Notes: generated by a model not told the origin, from the sequence alone. A stretch of 64,000 bases of DNA from Flavipsychrobacter sp. (GCA_041392855.1 JAWKLD010000001.1:2032001-2096000), one strand, 5' to 3'; counted from the first letter of the stretch, positions 17,333 to 25,494 are shown. A program made the numbers and translations.

Positions 17333-17559
17333 GGATGGAGGTTTTAGGTGATAAAAATTGTGTTTAGGATTTTTTCTAATGAATGTGGCGATAAAGAATG
17401 TCTGTTAAAGATGATAGGGATTTATAGGTTTTGTTTTCAGGATTGGGTTATAGGGGCTGTTTGGCGATCAGGGTTAGGGGCTGTGTCCCGCTGTTTTCTT
17501 ATGTTAACTGTTTTCTTGCTTTTTTCTATCAGACATCTTCCCGCTTCCGTGTAAAGTGG

Positions 17560-18333
17560 TTAAAACGCATAGCTGGTTTCGTCGGAATCATCGTCTTTCT
17601 GGTTCATGCCATTGGCAATAATTTTGCCCAATTCTTTATCATCCGGTCTGTCGGTATAAAACTGAACACCACGTTTTGCCACAGTATCTTCATCCCCTTC
17701 ATAATATTTTGTAGTGGCTTCTGAAACAATTTTTTCATCAATGATATCCCAAATCAGGTTGTCACCGATATGATATGCAGCCATATAACTGAGGCAATAC
17801 ATGATTGAACAGAATGCGAGTAGGATACCCAAGATGCTATGGAAGAAGAGCAGCAGGATACCCACGATAAAAAAGGGAAGGGGTTCGATCCAGATGGTCA
17901 TCACCCTGCTATTGGGTGTTTTCCCATTAATGGTGAACTTCTCGAAAAAGTCTCTTCTGACACCAGCACTCAAGCTGAACCACCTATGGTCATACCACCC
18001 ACCTTTAACTTTGAGTTCCCTGTATCTTTTCCAACTAAAGAACAGAAAAGTAAATAGGTAGCCATACCAAAGCGGGTTATCAGTCAGTACATAGTAGAGC
18101 ATGTCAAGGTCAAAATAGAGACCACTTTGCAGGAAAGGGATAAAGGCCAGCAGGCTGAATACTGACAAAGCGGCAGCCAAACTAAAATACCTGTGCCCGA
18201 AATCTGTCCTGATAAATACCTCAATGAGCAGTCTCGGATAGGAGCATAGATGAAATACCAACCCCAAAATTGAGTCTTTAATAAGATTGAAGCGTCTGAA
18301 CGTTGCGCGGTAATAAAGGTTTTGTTTTTTCAT
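17560..18333 (-). CDS. Multi-spanning membrane protein between coupling protein and relaxase
   Basis: 257 aa with about four hydrophobic segments (around residues 48-72, 88-100, 150-170 and 168-190) and an acidic C-terminus (DQKDDDSDETS-like). It is 18 bp downstream of the coupling protein gene. That coupling protein has no N-terminal membrane segments of its own, so this protein may be its membrane anchor. The family itself is not recognised. Confidence 0.7.
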   Translation of the reverse strand: MKKQNLYYRATFRRFNLIKDSILGLVFHLCSYPRLLIEVFIRTDFGHRYFSLAAALSVFSLLAFIPFLQSGLYFDLDMLYYVLTDNPLWYGYLFTFLFFSWKRYRELKVKGGWYDHRWFSLSAGVRRDFFEKFTINGKTPNSRVMTIWIEPLPFFIVGILLLFFHSILGILLAFCSIMYCLSYMAAYHIGDNLIWDIIDEKIVSEATTKYYEGDEDTVAKRGVQFYTDRPDDKELGKIIANGMNQKDDDSDETSYAF

Positions 18334-18351
18334 TGTTATTTGTTTTTATGA

Positions 18352-19920
18352 TTAAGAATTAATGTCTGTATATGGATGTATATTTTGATGAAAACCTACC
18401 TTCCGGTAGTTAAAACCATTGCTGAATGTTTTGCCCTGAATAACCACATAAGCTTCACAGATGAAATCATTGAGTGGCCCTCCGGTTTTCAGTCTTGAAA
18501 AAGTTTCTTTTCGTACCATAGATTCCAGCTTGACCGATGTGCCTTTGCTTACACTGAATTGTTGTCCTAAATTGACATTTCGGGAATGGTCATGCTGGTA
18601 GGCTTCACCAATAAGTTCACTGGCATAAGCGTTAGTTTCTGCATCCGAATTGGCATGGAATATCTTAGTTGAAAGGGTTCCTAAAAATGCTTTGACTTTG
18701 TAAGTTGACTTTTCGCCACCCATATTTGCGAAAAAGTTTGGCAAATTTTGGGTGAGATAGACAGTAGCAACTCTGGAGCTTCTGGCTGTAGCCTGAAATT
18801 CTGCATCATGTTCATGCAAGAAATGCTGCGCTTCATCTGCCCAAAGAAATACGGGTCGGTCGTATATTTTTACATTACGTTGCTCCATTGCCCTTTGCCA
18901 TATGTATTTGAACAATATTTGCGCATCTTGCCCCGCTTTGTGATATTGCTTTACTGGAAGGTTGAGAATAATTACCTTGCCGTTTAGACAATCTTCCGGT
19001 GTGACAGTAGAACTATACCTGGCAAGTAATGAGTATATAGGATCACGTAATATGCGTTGTAAAAATGAGGTGAGACAGAACTCTATAATAGCTCTTGTTT
19101 TTTCTCCTATGCTATAAAAGCTCTCCATAAAAAAATTATTGAGCATTTTAAGGTCGCGGTATCCATGTATGGACTCTTCTAGCAAACTTTCGTAGACATC
19201 CTCAGGCAATGACTGAATATATGCTGCATCATGTTGACAGTTCCATTCACTAATTGCTTTCTTCATCCTGTCCTTTACAATGGTTACAGCTTTTTGATAC
19301 GCAGTCGGTTCATTTATATCGTATTCATTCACATTAGGTGTGAGAGGTCGTTTAGGGGCAGACTGCGCTATATCAAATAATAGTTGAATAGTCGCCTTGT
19401 CGTATGCAAGCAAACAAAGTGTAATCACATTGTTCATAAATAGGTCTAAGGATTGTTCCCAAAAAGCATCATCGCTCCGTCCACCTGCTTTTTCCTCGGC
19501 AGCACGAATTACAGTCCTCAACACTTCATGGATATTATCAGTGTAGGATACTCCATTCCTGAGCTTGCTTTCGTATTCAAGAAAATTGAACACATATTTG
19601 TTTTGCCCTGGCTCAATAACGATAACGTCTTTCTCTCTTCCAGTTGTTTTAGCGTAATCAAGCCATGTGTCTTTTTCGTCAGGCTTAACTGTTAGAATAA
19701 GCCCTCCAAATCCGTGAAGTAGGTACTTCATAGCCAAAAGCCTACCCGAACCAGAGGTTTTGCCGGAACCTACCCCGCCCATTATCAATACCGATTCACA
19801 AGCCGTTCTGACGCTAATACTTGAACGTTCGGTTTCACCTGCGAACCGCAGTAATTCGGTATCTAAATCCCACGTTTGTAGTGGTGGCAGTTGGTGTTGT
19901 GAAATATCTATCTGTTTCAT
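18352..19920 (-). CDS. TraD/VirD4-like type IV coupling protein lacking a membrane domain
   Basis: 522 aa. Walker A GGVGSGKT is at residues 48-55, followed by GLILTVKPDEKDTW. Walker B is in VFLWADEAQHFL, and the ATSRVATVYLTQNLPNFF segment (starting ARSSRVA) matches the TraG/TraD/VirD4 C-terminal block. These hexameric ATPases dock the relaxosome at a secretion channel. The usual two N-terminal transmembrane helices are absent. The downstream membrane protein may replace them. No VirB genes are in the window, so the channel must come from elsewhere. Confidence 0.87.
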   Translation of the reverse strand: MKQIDISQHQLPPLQTWDLDTELLRFAGETERSSISVRTACESVLIMGGVGSGKTSGSGRLLAMKYLLHGFGGLILTVKPDEKDTWLDYAKTTGREKDVIVIEPGQNKYVFNFLEYESKLRNGVSYTDNIHEVLRTVIRAAEEKAGGRSDDAFWEQSLDLFMNNVITLCLLAYDKATIQLLFDIAQSAPKRPLTPNVNEYDINEPTAYQKAVTIVKDRMKKAISEWNCQHDAAYIQSLPEDVYESLLEESIHGYRDLKMLNNFFMESFYSIGEKTRAIIEFCLTSFLQRILRDPIYSLLARYSSTVTPEDCLNGKVIILNLPVKQYHKAGQDAQILFKYIWQRAMEQRNVKIYDRPVFLWADEAQHFLHEHDAEFQATARSSRVATVYLTQNLPNFFANMGGEKSTYKVKAFLGTLSTKIFHANSDAETNAYASELIGEAYQHDHSRNVNLGQQFSVSKGTSVKLESMVRKETFSRLKTGGPLNDFICEAYVVIQGKTFSNGFNYRKVGFHQNIHPYTDINS

Positions 19921-20050
19921 CGTTTATAATTGGTGGTTCGTCATTCCAGTAATAAATTGTTTCCGGTGCGGTTATTTCAGCTTGTGCCAGGTACTCAAAT
20001 CGGGAGGCCCAATATTCCCTGGCTAATTGCTCTTTTTCATCCTGTGTCAT
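19835..20050 (-). CDS. Small ORF overlapping the coupling-protein start
   Basis: 71 aa starting MTQDEKEQLAREYWASRFEY, acidic with a soluble look. It is in a different frame from the coupling protein and overlaps its first 86 bp. Its N-terminal half lies in otherwise non-coding DNA and has a plausible coding composition, so translation and coupling to the next gene are possible. No family is recognised and the C-terminal part could be a frame shadow. Confidence 0.45.
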   Translation of the reverse strand: MTQDEKEQLAREYWASRFEYLAQAEITAPETIYYWNDEPPIINDETDRYFTTPTATTTNVGFRYRITAVRR

Positions 20051-20103
20051 GGTGCCATGTGTTTGTTATTGCAAATATCTGGGAGTGTCTTCGCAGAAGT
20101 GGA

Positions 20104-20116
20104 TCAGGTCACCTGA
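20104..20116. promoter_or_regulatory. Palindromic operator candidate upstream of the mobilization operon
   Basis: TCAGGTCACCTGA is a perfect inverted repeat around a central C, 54 bp upstream of the small ORF that opens the minus-strand mobilization run. Its AGGT/ACCT core resembles the repeats at 10241-10271 and 13096-13242. Confidence 0.35.
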
Positions 20117-20297
20117 CAAAATGGTTGGATATGTATTAATGTGGGTTTATTTGTGAAATAGTAGCTGTTTTAAGAGCCTAATTGGGCGATAAACACTATC
20201 TTTTTTTGCAACTGCTAGTAATTGATAAGCTGTTGTTTGAAATGCACTTAAAATTTATCATTTTACAGAGAAATAATATGCCTTAACGCTTTGATGT

Positions 20298-21380
20298 ATG
20301 GAAGACAACACTGTAGAGTATGTCAACCCTGTTTTATTATTGCTCATAAGAGAGACTTTTCGATTTGAGATTGGCTTGCTTTATCAGAAGGTGACAGAAA
20401 ATGCTATTTGCAGATATTTGAAACTGAAACGTCCTGTTGATTTAGGAGCATTACTTATCGAGTTAGAAGATGAAGACCTTGAGATAAAAACTATATGTGA
20501 CAAAAAAGGAATTCAAAGCTTTTTGAGAAACGTTTATTATGTTCCAGATAAAGTTAATTTCAGCAAGTACTGGCTTGACCAAATTGCGAGGTCTTTATTT
20601 GTTCTCGGAGAATACAAAGATTGGGATGATTTTGTTAAAAGTAACGAACAGTTAACGGAGAAAAAATATGGTGACGACATAAAAATTCAAGACCTAAACG
20701 AACTACATCCGCGTGAACGCCTGAACTTGTCAATGATTGCGCAAAGTATGCTTCTTAGAAAATATCATCATTCACTATTATCAGGAAGGTTGTCAGGCAA
20801 AACATATAACATGATTATCATAAATGATGATTCTGTGGTCAGGACAATCGAGCACGATGAGTTGGAAGTGTTACAAAAATATGTTGAAGAAAAGAATGTA
20901 TTTCATGAAAAATATGTACTTGAAAACAGGGAAGAGTTATTTCATAAAAACAGCAACATATATGTGCTGTTTAAAGACGTTTACGACTATAGGGCTGTAT
21001 GCTCTATCCTTCCCATAACAAACGATACATTACTTGATTTATGGAATGGTAAAAAATTTGAAGATGAACTTGGTTATTTTGACATTTATCCTGACAGTCA
21101 AAAATCAGGTATTAAAACAATATTTATTACTGAGTTTATGTGTGCTAACACCCACCACTTCGAATATCTTATACAACAATTGTCAAGAATTATTCGTACT
21201 CTTTTTGATATAACAGTAGATGAGTGCGATATCTATTTGAGGGTAGATATAAATATGACCCGAATTCTACAGCATTCCAGCTTTATGTATCAATATAATA
21301 TGGATAAATCTATGGAAGCTTATGGACTGAAGTTCTGGGTTAGTTCTTATAAGTCATTGGAAAAAGACAATAATGAATAA
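20298..21380 (+). CDS. Hypothetical protein, divergent from the mobilization operon
   Basis: 360 aa, not recognised. It is predicted soluble and rich in Leu, Asp and Tyr. A middle segment (DDIKIQDLNELHPRERLNLSMIAQSML) precedes a mixed alpha/beta C-terminal half. No signal peptide, transmembrane segment or nucleotide-binding motif was seen. It is followed after 35 bp by a DUF2958-like gene on the same strand. It could be element housekeeping or cargo. Confidence 0.65.
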   Translation: MEDNTVEYVNPVLLLLIRETFRFEIGLLYQKVTENAICRYLKLKRPVDLGALLIELEDEDLEIKTICDKKGIQSFLRNVYYVPDKVNFSKYWLDQIARSLFVLGEYKDWDDFVKSNEQLTEKKYGDDIKIQDLNELHPRERLNLSMIAQSMLLRKYHHSLLSGRLSGKTYNMIIINDDSVVRTIEHDELEVLQKYVEEKNVFHEKYVLENREELFHKNSNIYVLFKDVYDYRAVCSILPITNDTLLDLWNGKKFEDELGYFDIYPDSQKSGIKTIFITEFMCANTHHFEYLIQQLSRIIRTLFDITVDECDIYLRVDINMTRILQHSSFMYQYNMDKSMEAYGLKFWVSSYKSLEKDNNE

Positions 21381-21445
21381 GTAAATAATTCTTTAATTTT
21401 GATATATAATATGGTATGCTGGTAGTCACAGATAAGGAGCGAGGT

Positions 21446-21850
21446 ATGGAGCTGTTTACACCAGACCAGTATGAGCAGCTAATCTTTAATGGTAAGTCTG
21501 GGCAAGCTCATTTGGATGTCATACCTGTCGCTTATATCGTATGCCCAAAACACAATTATAGCTGGCTGGTTACAGAATTATATGAGCATGATCCTAATTT
21601 GGCATTTGGCTTGTCGCAATTCAGTAAAATAAATACCCGTGCCCGTAATCTACCAACCCCTAAGTTTGGGCTATTCAGTCTCAATGACATTGACAACTTA
21701 GTAAACAGTGGCGGACAAATACTCAATAATTTGGGATTTACCACAGGCGATAAAATATCAGTATTTAAAAGCATTGCCGATGAACTTGGTTTTCTTGTGG
21801 CCAATGAAGAAGGTTTTTCTACTCATTTTAGGAAATATAGGCTTGAATAA
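21446..21850 (+). CDS. DUF2958-like protein
   Basis: 134 aa from the ATG at 21446, chosen because AAGGAG lies 6 bp upstream; an ATG ten codons earlier (21416) has no such site. The opening MELFTPDQYEQLIFNGKSG, the middle WLVTELYEHDPNLAFGL and the FGLFSLNDI segment match DUF2958, a small protein of unknown function common in plasmids and conjugative elements. Probably transcribed with the hypothetical gene upstream. Confidence 0.7.
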   Translation: MELFTPDQYEQLIFNGKSGQAHLDVIPVAYIVCPKHNYSWLVTELYEHDPNLAFGLSQFSKINTRARNLPTPKFGLFSLNDIDNLVNSGGQILNNLGFTTGDKISVFKSIADELGFLVANEEGFSTHFRKYRLE

Positions 21851-21904
21851 TAGCTAAAAAGCATCAACCATTTTAGCGAGTATATTATACTCAATTTTTG
21901 GACA

Positions 21905-22174
21905 CTACCTGTCTGGTTCATATGTGTCTTTACCCTTATCCGGGTCAATATCTTTTCCTTCCACATCTCTATTCTGCAACCATTTAGGCATACGTTCTGC
22001 TTTTTCTGCTATGTATTGTTCTCTGCCATCCAAGAAACCATCCCCACGTTCAGATTGACGCATGGCTTTTGCTAAATGGTCAGCAAGGTCAGGATATTGT
22101 TGCATCAGAATATAAGCTTCATTAAACCCCTCTACATAGTCGGGGTGTGGGTCAAATTCAAATTCTCTTTCCAT
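21905..22174 (-). CDS. Small acidic hypothetical protein
   Basis: 89 aa starting MEREFEFDPHPDYVEGFNEAYIL and ending in a charged tail (GKDIDPDKGKDTYEPDR). Not recognised. It is one base downstream of the helix-turn-helix gene, so the two are very probably co-transcribed and may function together in element regulation. Confidence 0.65.
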   Translation of the reverse strand: MEREFEFDPHPDYVEGFNEAYILMQQYPDLADHLAKAMRQSERGDGFLDGREQYIAEKAERMPKWLQNRDVEGKDIDPDKGKDTYEPDR

Positions 22175-22175
22175 G

Positions 22176-22445
22176 TTAAAAGGTGTTTACGGCGTTTTTT
22201 TCTAAATATTCGTTGATAGAATCCCGGTCATACAGAATAACTTTTCTCTGAGGCTGGCTAAATCTAATTTTTCCAGTATCACGTAATGTCTGTAAACTTG
22301 TTTTGCTTTTAATATTGAGTAACTGCATAGCCTCCTGGGGAGGTATCCATTTCTTGTATGGTTGCTCGTTGGGGGATTGTAACCTGCTCACGACAATTTC
22401 TACGAGTTGAAATAGTGCAGGCTCTTCAAGACAAATAACGTTCAT
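22176..22445 (-). CDS. Helix-turn-helix excisionase-like protein
   Basis: 89 aa from the ATG at 22443-22445; a TTG start 14 codons further upstream would place the start inside the promoter region. The C-terminal half has the MerR-like excisionase pattern typical of Bacteroidota elements: WIPPQEAMQLLNIKSKTSLQTLRDTGKIRF then VILYDRDSINEYLEKN. These proteins bind near att or oriT and regulate excision or mobilization. A TATATTTG -7 element sits on the minus strand at 22475-22468. Confidence 0.85.
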   Translation of the reverse strand: MNVICLEEPALFQLVEIVVSRLQSPNEQPYKKWIPPQEAMQLLNIKSKTSLQTLRDTGKIRFSQPQRKVILYDRDSINEYLEKNAVNTF

Positions 22446-22467
22446 GTTTTCAGGTTTTAGGTAATGC

Positions 22468-22475
22468 AAATATAG
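22468..22475 (-). promoter_or_regulatory. Candidate -7 element for the excisionase-like gene
   Basis: Reads TATATTTG on the minus strand, 22 bp upstream of the chosen ATG. No clear -33 TTTG at the right distance. Confidence 0.45.
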
Positions 22476-22546
22476 GAACTTTTGCAATAGCCTATATCAC
22501 CTTTTGTATTCCGGTCTTATTCGGAAAGCGTATAACCTTTACTGGC

Positions 22547-23113
22547 CTACTTTGCTTTTGCCAGTTTCAATAACAGATTTTCAGCAGAAACCTTTGATGC
22601 TAATTTATCGAACTCCCTCTCTTTAACTAAAACAATACTGTATGCCGTTTCGCTTAATAATTCACTTGATGCAGAGAGTTGTAATCTACACTCCTTATTA
22701 CCAAGAACAGAAAAAATAGGTCTAAGATTTAAGGTTTCTAAATAAGTAAACTTCTTTTCAAAACTGTCATACATCCAAACCTCTACTATTGGAAATGCAA
22801 CATCCATTTCCTTTATGGTGTAGGAAACATCATTCTCTTTTACTGTTTTCTTCCATTCAGTAAATTTTGCTTTTGCCTTTAATAATGCTTCAATAAATGC
22901 ACTATGATTTTTATCAAACTTAAAATAATACCTGTCTTTTAAAATGCCGCTAAAGACTTCAAGATATAGTATAGGTTTATTGTCTGGATTGGTTGAAGCT
23001 CTAATATTAAAGGACTGTCCTAAATTGGCACAATAATATTTATCAACTTTCTCTTGAGCAGATACCGCTAGTATAAAAACTGAAAATAATATTGTTAGCT
23101 TGAGTTTTACCAT
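22547..23113 (-). CDS. Secreted or periplasmic hypothetical protein
   Basis: 188 aa with a Sec signal peptide (MVKLKLTILFSVFILAVSAQ, cleavage probably after VSA). The mature part is a mixed beta-type sequence with YYFKF and LETLNLRP. It is not recognised. It is isolated from the genes on either side: the excisionase-like gene is 100 bp away, and the 500-bp non-coding region lies upstream. Confidence 0.65.
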   Translation of the reverse strand: MVKLKLTILFSVFILAVSAQEKVDKYYCANLGQSFNIRASTNPDNKPILYLEVFSGILKDRYYFKFDKNHSAFIEALLKAKAKFTEWKKTVKENDVSYTIKEMDVAFPIVEVWMYDSFEKKFTYLETLNLRPIFSVLGNKECRLQLSASSELLSETAYSIVLVKEREFDKLASKVSAENLLLKLAKAK

Positions 23114-23236
23114 CCTACTAATGTTTACATGAGATATTTTATTCTTCTAAATTATACAATATTGTTTTAGTCATCGTCCTTCTATCAATTGTAATTCGTT
23201 GCGACGCTCCGTTTATCGTTCGTTCTTCCATTCAAC

Positions 23237-23303
23237 AAAAAAGCCGACCCGAGAACAGGTCAGCCCCTATAAACCCTATCACCATGAAAACTCTTTGTGA
23301 AAC
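23237..23303 (-). ncRNA. Candidate short orphan RNA (about 67 nt)
   Basis: A complete minus-strand transcription unit without a gene: promoter at 23337-23307, predicted start near 23303, and a terminator hairpin at 23264-23243 followed by six Us. The transcript begins with an unpaired A/U-rich part, contains a GGUGAUAGGGUUUAUAGGGG segment, and ends in the GC-rich hairpin. On the opposite strand the same region encodes only an 11-codon ORF from 23284, so a tiny leader peptide is the alternative reading. It lies inside the mobilization region. Confidence 0.55.
23243..23264 (-). terminator. Terminator of the orphan RNA
   Basis: Minus strand: GCTGACC (23264-23258) pairs with GGTCGGC (23249-23243), with an 8-nt loop, followed by TTTTTT at 23242-23237. 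Confidence 0.7.
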
Positions 23304-23306
23304 ACT

Positions 23307-23337
23307 CAAATATATTTAATCAGATTTACTGTGCAAA
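23307..23337 (-). promoter_or_regulatory. Bacteroidota promoter driving the orphan RNA
   Basis: On the minus strand TTTG (23337-23334) and TATATTTG (23314-23307) are separated by exactly 19 bp, a full match to the consensus. No protein-coding start follows it. Confidence 0.65.
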
Positions 23338-23382
23338 CTTTTTTCTTTGTCCTATTCAGCCTTTGAGACCGCTAAGATAGGC

Positions 23383-23513
23383 ACAGCCTGAACGAACAAA
23401 CAAGGTCGAGCCTTTAGGGTTTGACGAAAACAATCTCCATTTGCATTGACAAGTAATATTGAAGTACAAATAGTATTCTTTTCGCCAAAACCTTGTTTGT
23501 TCGTTCATGCTGT
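23383..23513. repeat. Long inverted repeat, oriT candidate
   Basis: Left arm 23383-23406 and right arm 23490-23513 are inverted copies of 24 bp with one mismatch; their core is TGAACGAACAAACAAGGT. A second inverted match lies inside (TTTGACGAAAA on the left, TTTGGCGAAAA inverted on the right), so the palindrome continues with an insertion in one arm. It lies in non-coding DNA in the same region as the excisionase-like and mobilization genes. Such arms are usual at oriT, but no nic site can be named. Confidence 0.5.
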
Positions 23514-23592
23514 ACACAAGAGTTGCTTATCAAAGACTAATGAGGTTTTATGCAGAATAGCTTGTTCTATTTTGCCCACTTATAAAATAACA

Positions 23593-23613
23593 AAGGGAGT
23601 ATAACACTCCCTT
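23593..23613 (-). terminator. Terminator after the lipoprotein genes
   Basis: AAGGGAGT (23593-23600) and ACTCCCTT (23606-23613) form an 8-bp stem; on the minus strand it is followed by TTTGTTATTTTAT. It ends the minus-strand lipoprotein run. Confidence 0.7.
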
Positions 23614-23640
23614 ATTATACTTAGTCAGCATCGAAATTGA

Positions 23641-24084
23641 CTATTTTCTTTTCCATGTCAGCGTATATATACGAGTATCAACTGGCATTTCATATTTAAG
23701 ATACGTTTCGTCTAATTGAATAACTTTAACTACTGTAAATTCTGTAGTGGCATCCTGTTTAAATTCCAATGTAGGGTAGCTTGTCATTTTCCATGTACCT
23801 GTGCTTGTTTGTGCATCCATGCTATCGCACTTTACAGCACCTTCATCGGCAAGCATTGTTCCGTCCGCATTGAATGTAACAAGATTATCCTTAGAACAAT
23901 CAGGTAATGTACTTGGATTGCCCGCTTCATTACTAACAGAGGATTCAATCTTCCAAGTTCCCTTTAATAATTCCGAAGGTGTTTTTTCTGGTGTCGGGTT
24001 TGGGTTGCTCGGTGTTGTGGTATTCTCCTTAGAGCAGGATGCTAGTAAGGCACAAAATGTCATTAATTTGATTATCCGTTTCAT
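23641..24084 (-). CDS. Lipocalin-like lipoprotein
   Basis: 147 aa with a lipoprotein signal peptide: MKRIIKLMTFCALLASCSKEN, lipobox LLASC. A Pro/Asn-rich linker follows, then LLKGTWKIESSV, TFNADGTML, TGTWKM, the beta-strand pattern of lipocalin-like domains of Bacteroidota lipoproteins. Probably anchored at the cell envelope. The gene upstream encodes a similar lipoprotein, suggesting an old duplication. Function unknown. Confidence 0.78.
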   Translation of the reverse strand: MKRIIKLMTFCALLASCSKENTTTPSNPNPTPEKTPSELLKGTWKIESSVSNEAGNPSTLPDCSKDNLVTFNADGTMLADEGAVKCDSMDAQTSTGTWKMTSYPTLEFKQDATTEFTVVKVIQLDETYLKYEMPVDTRIYTLTWKRK

Positions 24085-24110
24085 TGTCCTTGCTATTTAG
24101 TGAGCGTAAA

Positions 24111-24608
24111 TTATTTGCGTTTGTAGTAATAGGTTTTAACTGTCGAATAATTGAACCAACTGGAATGCGTGGCATAGACTGCAAAATGGTTGTTGTCAAT
24201 TTTGTGGAAAGTACCGTCACCATATAGTTGACCAGGGCCATGCTTGTATTTAAAGTGCTTTGAGTTCATGTCTATAGCCCATTCTTCTTGTTTGTATATC
24301 TCACCTTTACTGCATGTATCAGGCCCTTCATCCATAAGATAGGTACGGTCAGCACTAAATATATATGTGTCGTCTTGGCCGCAGGGATAAGGAACCCCGT
24401 CTTTGACTTCACCCAAGTCTGAACCATAAAAGACACTATCAACAAGTCTTTCAAGTACCCATGACCCAACAACCATCTGTTCATACTCATTCAGTGAATT
24501 GCTTGGCTCTGGATTGTTATTACCTGGATTGGAATTTGCATTGTTGCCCTTTTTTGAGCATGAAAGCAGCATCAATGCTGCAAATACGAAGAGTAGTAAT
24601 CGTTTCAT
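24111..24608 (-). CDS. Lipocalin-like lipoprotein, related to the next gene
   Basis: 165 aa. Signal peptide MKRLLLFVFAALMLLSCSKKG with lipobox LLSC, an Asn-rich linker, then VVGSWVLERLVDS, YIFSADRTYLMDEGPDTC and WAIDMNSKHFKY. The layout matches the 147-aa lipoprotein 26 bp downstream, including the DEG-C segment, so they are likely paralogues in one transcript. It follows the serine recombinase gene by 10 bp. Confidence 0.78.
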   Translation of the reverse strand: MKRLLLFVFAALMLLSCSKKGNNANSNPGNNNPEPSNSLNEYEQMVVGSWVLERLVDSVFYGSDLGEVKDGVPYPCGQDDTYIFSADRTYLMDEGPDTCSKGEIYKQEEWAIDMNSKHFKYKHGPGQLYGDGTFHKIDNNHFAVYATHSSWFNYSTVKTYYYKRK

Positions 24609-24618
24609 TTATTATAGT

Positions 24619-25278
24619 TTAGTTTTTAATGTTTAGCCTTTTTATTCTTTTAATAAGGTTATGCACTGTATTAGGATGCCACTTCTTATTTCTATAGGTT
24701 GTCACTTTTAGCCGATTTAGTTCTCCTGTAATCCCTCTGATTGTCCTAATCCCATTTGTTTGTATTTGTTCTATTATTGGTTTCATCTTTTCAGCGAAGC
24801 AATCTGCTTCACGGTGATTTTTTTTTGACAACACATCACGACCATGTTTACCTAACTTTACACCTCTTGCCTTTGCGGCTCTTAGTGCTGCGGTTGTTCT
24901 TTTGCTAATCTGTACACGTTCATGTTGAGCAAATGCAGCCATGATATGTATTATCAAATCTTCTGCATAAGGGTTATCAACAGCTTTGAAATCAACTCTT
25001 GATTCCATCAATGTAGATATGAACTTTACATTCCTGGCTAATCTGTCCAGCTTGGCAATTAAAAGTGTGGCATTAGTTGCCTTACATCTTCTGAGTGCCT
25101 TAGCAAGTATTGGTCTGCTTGCCTTTTTCCCTGACTCAATTTCAATGAACTCTTTATCTAACAAATAGTCGTTTACCTTAATGAAGTCTGTAACAGACTT
25201 CTTTTGTGCTTCCAGCCCTAAGCCACTATGTCCTTGTCTTTCGGTAGATACCCGATAATACGCTACGGCTTTTCTCAT
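24619..25278 (-). CDS. Serine recombinase (resolvase/invertase family)
   Basis: 219 aa from the ATG at 25276-25278, where the family begins (MRKAVAYYRVSTERQ); a longer frame reaches 25332. The catalytic serine is Ser11 in YRVST. GLGLEAQ, LLIAKLDRLARN and the AFAQHERVQISKRT helix are all present. The C-terminal GITGELNRLKVTTYRNKKWHPNTVHNLI is a helix-turn-helix DNA-binding domain. It may resolve co-integrates or invert or insert DNA within the island. It is the third recombinase of element 1. Confidence 0.92.
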   Translation of the reverse strand: MRKAVAYYRVSTERQGHSGLGLEAQKKSVTDFIKVNDYLLDKEFIEIESGKKASRPILAKALRRCKATNATLLIAKLDRLARNVKFISTLMESRVDFKAVDNPYAEDLIIHIMAAFAQHERVQISKRTTAALRAAKARGVKLGKHGRDVLSKKNHREADCFAEKMKPIIEQIQTNGIRTIRGITGELNRLKVTTYRNKKWHPNTVHNLIKRIKRLNIKN

Positions 25279-25480
25279 GTCTGACCATTTTACTTTGTGT
25301 TCCAGACAGTGATCTGTACATAAGTAAACCAAGGTTTATATTTGTACAGCTTTGGGTCTGAAAGTTGGAGAACTGGGAAGCTTGTATAGTCGGAAACCTA
25401 TATAAATACAAGGGTTGAGAAAACTATGGGTGCTGACAATGCGATGAATAAAATACCATTTTGTCCATATACATACGTTG

Positions 25481-25494
25481 GTTTGTATACGAAC
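25481..25494. repeat. Palindrome upstream of the serine recombinase
   Basis: GTTTGTATACGAAC is an inverted repeat around GTATAC with one mismatch, about 200 bp upstream of the recombinase start. It could be a recombinase subsite or an operator for either divergent gene. Confidence 0.3.

Noticed and set aside
17348..17724. Plus-strand frames opposite and upstream of the relaxase operon
   Set aside because: Low-complexity hydrophobic translations without start context, partly antisense to the membrane-protein gene.
23284..23319. 11-codon plus-strand ORF (MKTLCETLKYI) opposite the orphan RNA
   Set aside because: Too short and without an adjacent downstream gene to act as a leader peptide; the minus-strand promoter and terminator give a better explanation, though it is not excluded.
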